5,990 nt of DNA. It comes from Bacillus sp. (in: firmicutes). GTDB lineage: Bacteria > Bacillota > Bacilli > Bacillales > Cytobacillaceae. The DNA is taken from the NCBI GenBank assembly GCA_003457145.1, contig DMSR01000529.1, forward strand, positions 1 through 5,990, read 5' to 3'. Made by a program: the position numbers and the translations under genes. Shown one piece after another: positions 1 through 5,990 of the stretch (position 1 is the first letter of the stretch; each line of letters starts with the position of its first letter). The notes under the pieces were generated by a model. That model saw nothing but the letters and a program-made list of their open reading frames with translations. It had not been told where the DNA came from and searched no databases.

Positions 1-786
1 GCCCATATTGATATCGATCCAGCTGAAATCGGCAAGAATGTACCGACTCAAATTCCAGTCGTAGGGGATGCCCGTGAAGCTTTGAGTCAATTGGTCAGAC
101 TGGTTGGCAAACCGCCAGAACAAGCAGAATGGTCTGAAACAATCTCAACCTGGAAGAGAGATTTCCCCTATCATTACGAAAAGACCGACATACTCAAGCC
201 ACAAAAGGTGATGGAGCTTTTATTCGAAAAAACTGGGGGTGAAGCAATTGTTGTTACAGATGTTGGGCAGCATCAAATGTGGGCAGCTCAATACTACCGA
301 TTTGAGAAAGCAGATCGCTGGGTAACATCCGGGGGACTTGGCACAATGGGGTTTGGTCTTCCTGCAAGTATCGGTGCTCAGCTTGCTGATCCATCAGCAT
401 GTGTAGTTGCGGTACTGGGGGACGGAGGTTTTCAGATGTCGACCCAGGAACTGGCAGTTATAGCAGAGTACCAGCTTCCGATTAAAATAGCGATCTTCAA
501 TAATAGAGCATTAGGTATGGTAAGGCAGTGGCAGGAGATATTCTATGATTCCCGCTTTTCTCATAGTAAAAATCCCGTTCAGCCATCATTTGTTAAGCTG
601 GCAGATGCATATGGGATCAAAGGATATGAAATTAACACCGAAGCCGAGGCACATGCTGTTTTAAATGAGGTGCTGAATGACAATGAGCCAGTCCTGCTCG
701 ATTTCAGGGTCGATGGAGATGAAAATGTGTATCCAATGATTGCTCCAGGAAAGGGAATCCACGAGATGGTGGGAGTGAAAAAATGA
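1..786 (+). CDS. ilvB: acetolactate synthase, large (catalytic) subunit, 3' part
   Basis: Catalytic subunit of acetohydroxyacid synthase, a cytosolic ThDP/FAD/Mg enzyme that condenses two pyruvates to 2-acetolactate (or pyruvate plus 2-oxobutyrate to acetohydroxybutyrate), the first common step to valine, leucine and isoleucine. The reading frame is open from base 1 ([13 protein letters not shown]) and the first 261 codons seen are the C-terminal part of a protein that is usually about 560-575 residues, so the start and the N-terminal domain with the catalytic Glu are missing. Visible are the end of the central domain and the whole C-terminal ThDP-binding domain: [23 protein letters not shown], the GDG...NN cofactor motif (GDG at 418-426, NN at 499-504), and the MVRQWQ segment (Trp codon 529-531) that in this family lines the substrate/herbicide channel. 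A TTG at 82 is in frame but internal and is not the start. The stop TGA (784-786) overlaps the ilvN start as ATGA, implying translational coupling of the two subunits. Confidence 0.97.
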   Translation, partial: AHIDIDPAEIGKNVPTQIPVVGDAREALSQLVRLVGKPPEQAEWSETISTWKRDFPYHYEKTDILKPQKVMELLFEKTGGEAIVVTDVGQHQMWAAQYYRFEKADRWVTSGGLGTMGFGLPASIGAQLADPSACVVAVLGDGGFQMSTQELAVIAEYQLPIKIAIFNNRALGMVRQWQEIFYDSRFSHSKNPVQPSFVKLADAYGIKGYEINTEAEAHAVLNEVLNDNEPVLLDFRVDGDENVYPMIAPGKGIHEMVGVKK

Positions 787-1298
787 AAAGAATCATTACA
801 CTGACAGTACTAAACCGGCCAGGTGTCCTAAATAGGATTACCAATTTATTCACAAAACGAAATTATAATATCGAAAGCATTTCGGTGGGCCTCACTGAGC
901 ATGAGGGAGTTTCACGAATTACATGTGTGGTCCATGTGGAGAATGACAGGATGGTAGAGCAGATTACAAAGCAGCTGAATAAACAGATAGATGTCCTAAA
1001 GGTTGCTGATATTAGTGATCAGGCAATTGTAGCCCGGGAGCTTGTATTGTTAAAAGTGCCGGTTGTGCCGCATAACCGATCTGAAATTTATTCATTAATC
1101 GAGCCATTCAGAGCCTCTGTTATCGATGTCAGCAAGGATAGCATCATCATCCAGCTGACTGGAGAAACAGAGAAGATTGAAGCGTTCATTGAATTGATTA
1201 AACCATATGGAATAAGAGAGCTGGCACGTACTGGAACGACAGCTTTTCCAAGAGGAAACCAGCGCACTAATCAACATAAATCCTATTCACTTGTATGA
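783..1298 (+). CDS. ilvN: acetolactate synthase, small (regulatory) subunit
   Basis: Regulatory subunit of acetohydroxyacid synthase (named IlvH or IlvN depending on species). It binds the IlvB catalytic subunit, raises its activity and confers feedback inhibition by branched-chain amino acids. The 171 residues match the usual Bacillus length. Residues 1-75 form the N-terminal ACT domain ([19 protein letters not shown]...YNIESI); N11, G14 and N29 correspond to positions that contact valine in E. coli IlvH, so feedback sensitivity looks intact (inference). Residues about 80-160 form the C-terminal small-subunit domain ([33 protein letters not shown]). The start ATG at 783 overlaps the ilvB stop (ATGA) and is preceded by a modest SD, GGGAG at 771-775, 7 nt away. 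The adjacency and overlap with ilvB support the assignment. No truncation or frameshift is seen. Confidence 0.96.
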   Translation: MKRIITLTVLNRPGVLNRITNLFTKRNYNIESISVGLTEHEGVSRITCVVHVENDRMVEQITKQLNKQIDVLKVADISDQAIVARELVLLKVPVVPHNRSEIYSLIEPFRASVIDVSKDSIIIQLTGETEKIEAFIELIKPYGIRELARTGTTAFPRGNQRTNQHKSYSLV

Positions 1299-1306
1299 TA
1301 GGGATT
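1279..1306 (+). other. possible RNA hairpin across the ilvN stop codon
   Basis: The arm AATCCTAT (1279-1286) can pair with ATA-G-GGATT (1298-1306): five pairs (AATCC/GGATT), one bulged G at 1301, then three pairs (TAT/ATA), with U1287-G1297 possibly closing a loop at about 1288-1296. The loop contains the first base of the ilvN stop codon. No T-run follows, so it is not an intrinsic terminator. It sits where the transcript passes from ilvBN to ilvC and could mark an mRNA processing or stability element. That role is inference and the stem is only moderately strong. Confidence 0.3.
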
Positions 1307-1369
1307 AGTGATGCAGGTAAAGATCTGAAAACTAAAATGTATGGAAGTCCAATTAAAAACCAGATATAA

Positions 1370-3932
<2,563 letters not shown>

Positions 3933-3953
3933 ACAAAGGCATATGACGGGGAT

Positions 3954-3965
3954 AAATGGCCATTT
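3954..3965. repeat. 12-bp perfect palindrome in the leuA-leuB spacer
   Basis: AAATGGCCATTT is self-complementary with no central loop, so it is a DNA dyad rather than a good RNA hairpin. It lies in the 101-bp leuA-leuB spacer (3933-4033), which otherwise shows no terminator (no GC stem followed by a T-run) and no well-spaced -35/-10 pair. Function unknown; it may be chance. Confidence 0.35.
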
Positions 3966-4020
3966 CATAAAAGGCTTGATTCGTACTGCTTAATACAAAA
4001 AGAGCCCTAAATAAAAAATC

Positions 4021-4025
4021 GGAGG
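4021..4025 (+). promoter_or_regulatory. ribosome binding site of leuB
   Basis: GGAGG lies 8 nt upstream of the ATG at 4034. This is a canonical strong SD and fixes the leuB start. Confidence 0.85.
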
Positions 4026-4033
4026 CGAGTTTC

Positions 4034-5146
4034 ATGGAAAAAAGGATCGCAATCCTGCCAGGTGATGGTGTTGGGAAAGAAGTCAGCAAGGGTGCGGTCA
4101 GCATCCTCCAGTCAGTAGGTGAGCTTTTTGGCCATAAATTTCAATTCTCATTTGGTGATATCGGTGGAGGAGCAATCGATGAATACGGCACACCGCTTCC
4201 GCAGCATACAATCGATCTTTGTAAATCGAGTGACGCAGTACTCTTAGGGGCAGTCGGAGGTCCGAAATGGGATCAGCTTCCAGGTCATCTTCGTCCTGAG
4301 AAAGGTCTTCTTAAGATCAGGAAAGATCTAGGACTGTATGCTAATGTCCGTCCAGTTCGTTATTATTCTAGTCTTTCTGGAATTTCTCCGCTGCGCAAGG
4401 AAGTCATCGAAGGTTCCGACATGGTCGTCGTCCGGGAATTGACAGGTGGCTTGTACTTTGGAAAGCCCAGCGAAAGGACAATGCAAGAAGGAGAGGCTTC
4501 TGTAGTAGATACTCTATTTTACCAGAAAAAAGAGATTGAGAGAGTGGTCCGCTATGCGTTTCAGTTAGCTTCTGGACGAAGATGCAAAGTGACTTCGATA
4601 GACAAGGCCAATGTATTAGAGTCAAGCCGAATGTGGAGAGAGACAGCTGAAGAGGTAGCAAAAGACTTTCCCGGGATCAAGCTTGAGCATATGCTCGTAG
4701 ATAACGCAGCAATGCAACTGATTAAAAATCCACGCCAGTTCGACGTAATCGTAACAGAAAATATGTTTGGCGACATCTTAAGCGATGAAGCATCGGTTTT
4801 GACAGGTTCGCTTGGCATGCTTCCATCGGCCAGTATTTCCATGGATGGGCCGTATCTCTATGAGCCAATTCATGGATCAGCCCCTGATATTGCCGGTATG
4901 AACGTCGCGAACCCAATCGCTATGATTTTATCAGCGGCAATGATGCTTAGAATGTCATTTGGTCTAGCCGAGGAAGCCGAGGCGGTAGAAAATGCGGTTA
5001 TCCAGGTGCTTGACTCTGGAAGCAGAACGCGTGACATCGCAGAATTCAGTAATGCTCCGGTTACTACAGAAGAAATGATCGAAGAAATTAAGGCAGCCCT
5101 TCTTGATAATGAAGCAATCCTTAATATTATGAGTGCCTACGCGTAG
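4034..5146 (+). CDS. leuB: 3-isopropylmalate dehydrogenase
   Basis: NAD-dependent oxidative decarboxylation of 3-isopropylmalate to 2-oxoisocaproate, the last leucine-specific step before transamination. It works as a cytosolic Mg/Mn dimer. The 370 residues are close to the B. subtilis length of about 365. A single isocitrate/isopropylmalate dehydrogenase domain shows GAVGGPKWD (72-80), IRKDLGLYANVRP with R96 and R106, RELTGGLYFGKP with R134 and Y141, SIDKANVLESSR with K191, and metal ligands D223, D247 and D251 (VDNAAMQLI, NMFGDILSDEAS). HGSAPDIAG (280-288), with D285-I286, is the NAD-type discriminator, as against the Lys-Tyr of NADP isocitrate dehydrogenases. RELTGGLYFG is typical of LeuB rather than isocitrate dehydrogenase. 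Two spots differ from the usual family sequence: K15 in GDGVGKEV (usually Pro), and M289-N290 in AGMNVANP (usually Lys-Gly). All catalytic residues are kept, so it is predicted to be active. Confidence 0.97.
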   Translation: MEKRIAILPGDGVGKEVSKGAVSILQSVGELFGHKFQFSFGDIGGGAIDEYGTPLPQHTIDLCKSSDAVLLGAVGGPKWDQLPGHLRPEKGLLKIRKDLGLYANVRPVRYYSSLSGISPLRKEVIEGSDMVVVRELTGGLYFGKPSERTMQEGEASVVDTLFYQKKEIERVVRYAFQLASGRRCKVTSIDKANVLESSRMWRETAEEVAKDFPGIKLEHMLVDNAAMQLIKNPRQFDVIVTENMFGDILSDEASVLTGSLGMLPSASISMDGPYLYEPIHGSAPDIAGMNVANPIAMILSAAMMLRMSFGLAEEAEAVENAVIQVLDSGSRTRDIAEFSNAPVTTEEMIEEIKAALLDNEAILNIMSAYA

Positions 5147-5158
5147 GTAAAACTTGAA

Positions 5159-5173
5159 TTACAATTATTGTGA
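5159..5173. promoter_or_regulatory. near-palindrome resembling a Fur/PerR-type box before leuC
   Basis: TTACAATTATTGTGA contains the perfect 7-9-type core dyad ACAAT-T-ATTGT (5161-5171). Compared with the PerR box TTATAATnATTATAA it matches 11 of 14 defined positions, and with the Fur box TGATAATnATTATCA 10 of 14. It lies in the 54-bp leuB-leuC spacer, just upstream of the leuC SD. LeuC is a [4Fe-4S] enzyme, which makes iron or peroxide control plausible, but AT-rich spacers give such matches by chance and no well-placed promoter accompanies it. Confidence 0.25.
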
Positions 5174-5186
5174 ATGTAAAAAGAAA

Positions 5187-5194
5187 GGGGAGGT
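5187..5194 (+). promoter_or_regulatory. strong ribosome binding site of leuC, fixing a TTG start
   Basis: GGGGAGGT (within AAAGGGGAGGT) lies 6 nt before TTG 5201. An in-frame TAA at 5177-5179 and the lack of other start codons in between leave TTG 5201 as the only start that keeps the family N-terminus. Its exact complement, ACCTCCCC, occurs at 5306-5313 in leuC. Confidence 0.85.
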
Positions 5195-5200
5195 CAGCTT

Positions 5201-5990
5201 TTGGGGAAAACGATAATCGATAAAATTTGGGAAAAGCATGTAGTCCATCAGGAAGAGGGTAAGCCAGACTTACTTTATATAGATCTTCATCTAGTTCATG
5301 AGGTCACCTCCCCACAGGCCTTTTCAGGGCTTAAAATGAAAAATCGGTCAGTCAGGAGGCCTGATCTTACCTTTGCTACGATGGATCATAATGTTCCAAC
5401 AGTAAATCGGAGCGAAATCCATGATCCAGTCGCCAAAAACCAGATGGCGACCTTGAGGAATAATTGCTTGGAGTATGGGATTCCGTTAGCAGACTTGGAT
5501 AGCCCCGAACAAGGTATTGTTCACGTAATTGGACCTGAACTGGGTTTAACCAAACCCGGAATGACGATTGTATGCGGGGACAGCCATACATCCACACATG
5601 GAGCATTTGGATCACTTGCATTCGGTATTGGAACAAGCGAAGTCGAGCATGTCCTTGCCAGCCAAACCCTCTGGCAGACAAAGCCAAAGGCTATGAAAGT
5701 AGAGGTTTTCGGCTCGCTAGGTCCAGGAGTGAGTGCGAAGGACGTCATCTTATTTATTCTAAGCAAATATGGAATTAAGTTCGGCACAGGCTATGTAATC
5801 GAGTTTTGTGGAGATGTCGTCATGAATATGTCCATGGAAGAAAGGATGACTATCTGCAATATGTCTATCGAAGGCGGTGCAAAGGCTTCCATTGTAGCAC
5901 CGGACAAGAAAACTTTCGACTATCTGAAGGGAAGGAAGTATGTTTCCGAAGGAGCTGCCTATGAAGCTGATATTCAGGAATGGATGCAAT
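5201..5990 (+). CDS. leuC: 3-isopropylmalate dehydratase, large subunit, 5' part
   Basis: Large subunit of isopropylmalate isomerase, a [4Fe-4S] aconitase-family enzyme that with LeuD converts 2- to 3-isopropylmalate. The frame is open from TTG 5201 to the window end, giving 263 codons of a protein usually about 465-475 long. The start gives [15 protein letters not shown], matching the Bacillus LeuC N-terminus (TIIEKIW), and is supported by a strong SD. Visible motifs are [16 protein letters not shown] (26-41), TMDHNVPT (60-67), the substrate-site segment [13 protein letters not shown] from C125 (with D127, H129, H133), [19 protein letters not shown], and [19 protein letters not shown], where family members usually have AGARAG. 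The three cluster-binding Cys are in the missing C-terminal half, so cluster binding cannot be confirmed here. The frame has no stop or frameshift. leuD is expected downstream. Confidence 0.96.
   Translation, partial: MGKTIIDKIWEKHVVHQEEGKPDLLYIDLHLVHEVTSPQAFSGLKMKNRSVRRPDLTFATMDHNVPTVNRSEIHDPVAKNQMATLRNNCLEYGIPLADLDSPEQGIVHVIGPELGLTKPGMTIVCGDSHTSTHGAFGSLAFGIGTSEVEHVLASQTLWQTKPKAMKVEVFGSLGPGVSAKDVILFILSKYGIKFGTGYVIEFCGDVVMNMSMEERMTICNMSIEGGAKASIVAPDKKTFDYLKGRKYVSEGAAYEADIQEWMQ
5300..5313 (+). other. anti-Shine-Dalgarno segment with alternative local hairpin in leuC
   Basis: ACCTCCCC (5306-5313) is the exact reverse complement of the leuC SD GGGGAGGT (5187-5194). The same segment can instead fold locally, since GAGG (5300-5303) pairs with CCTC (5307-5310) around a UCA loop. 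The two pairings exclude each other. It encodes conserved residues (EVTSP), so the complement may be accidental. A regulatory role is inference only. Confidence 0.3.

Noticed and set aside
82..84. TTG as the start of the first gene
   Set aside because: The frame is open to base 1 and the upstream residues ([12 protein letters not shown]) match IlvB, so this is an internal Leu codon.
1319..1333. CodY-like sequence AAAGATCTGAAAACT in the ilvN-ilvC spacer
   Set aside because: Only 11 of 15 positions match and the left arm is poor; this is expected by chance in AT-rich sequence.
3943..3993. 16-codon ATG reading frame in the leuA-leuB spacer
   Set aside because: The AAAGG before it is only 3 nt from the ATG, the peptide resembles nothing I know, and it is not rich in leucine, valine or isoleucine as an attenuator leader would be.
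3976..3996. TTGATT and TAATAC as a promoter before leuB
   Set aside because: Spacing is 9 bp, far too short, and TAATAC is a poor -10 hexamer.
3933..4033. Intrinsic terminator between leuA and leuB
   Set aside because: No stable GC stem followed by a T-run; only a 4-bp GGCT/AGCC pairing with a loop of over 20 nt and the loopless palindrome.
5154..5182. Possible promoter TTGAAT - 17 nt - TAAAAA before leuC
   Set aside because: Each hexamer matches only 4 of 6 positions and transcription would start inside or next to the leuC SD, leaving no usable leader.
5572..5778. 68-codon + strand frame inside leuC
   Set aside because: It lies fully within leuC in another frame; the leuC frame carries continuous family motifs through the same bases.

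Overview
The window is a stretch of a branched-chain amino acid biosynthesis operon, all on the + strand, in the order ilvB (3' part) - ilvN/ilvH - ilvC - leuA - leuB - leuC (5' part). Gene order, short spacers, purine-rich Shine-Dalgarno (SD) sequences, use of GTG and TTG starts, moderate GC and close protein resemblance to the Bacillus subtilis ilv-leu enzymes all point to a Firmicute of the family Bacillaceae (Bacillus sensu lato). I cannot name the genus or species. There is no sign of mobile DNA, RNA genes, CRISPR or transfer.

Layout. 1-786 is the C-terminal 261 codons of the acetolactate synthase catalytic subunit; its start and the operon promoter/leader lie upstream of the window. 783-1298 is the regulatory subunit, joined by an ATGA overlap. 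An 86-bp spacer with a possible hairpin precedes ilvC (1385-2407). leuA (2394-3932) starts on a GTG inside the last codons of ilvC. A 101-bp spacer leads to leuB (4034-5146), then a 54-bp spacer with a strong SD leads to leuC, which starts on TTG at 5201 and runs off the end at 5990. leuD is expected next but is not in view.

How the genes work together. IlvB/IlvN condense pyruvate (or pyruvate plus 2-oxobutyrate) to acetohydroxy acids, and IlvC reduces and isomerises them. A dihydroxy-acid dehydratase (IlvD) and a transaminase, both encoded elsewhere, complete valine and isoleucine. The valine precursor 2-oxoisovalerate is taken to leucine by LeuA (condensation with acetyl-CoA), LeuC/LeuD (isomerisation) and LeuB (oxidative decarboxylation).

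This is an ordinary core-metabolism region; I see no undescribed system. The points worth a second look are small and regulatory: an 8-nt complement of the leuC SD inside early leuC, a 15-bp near-palindrome resembling a Fur/PerR-type box just before leuC, a hairpin at the ilvN-ilvC junction, a CodY-like motif inside leuA, the leuA GTG start buried in ilvC, and a few unusual residues in otherwise conserved LeuB motifs.
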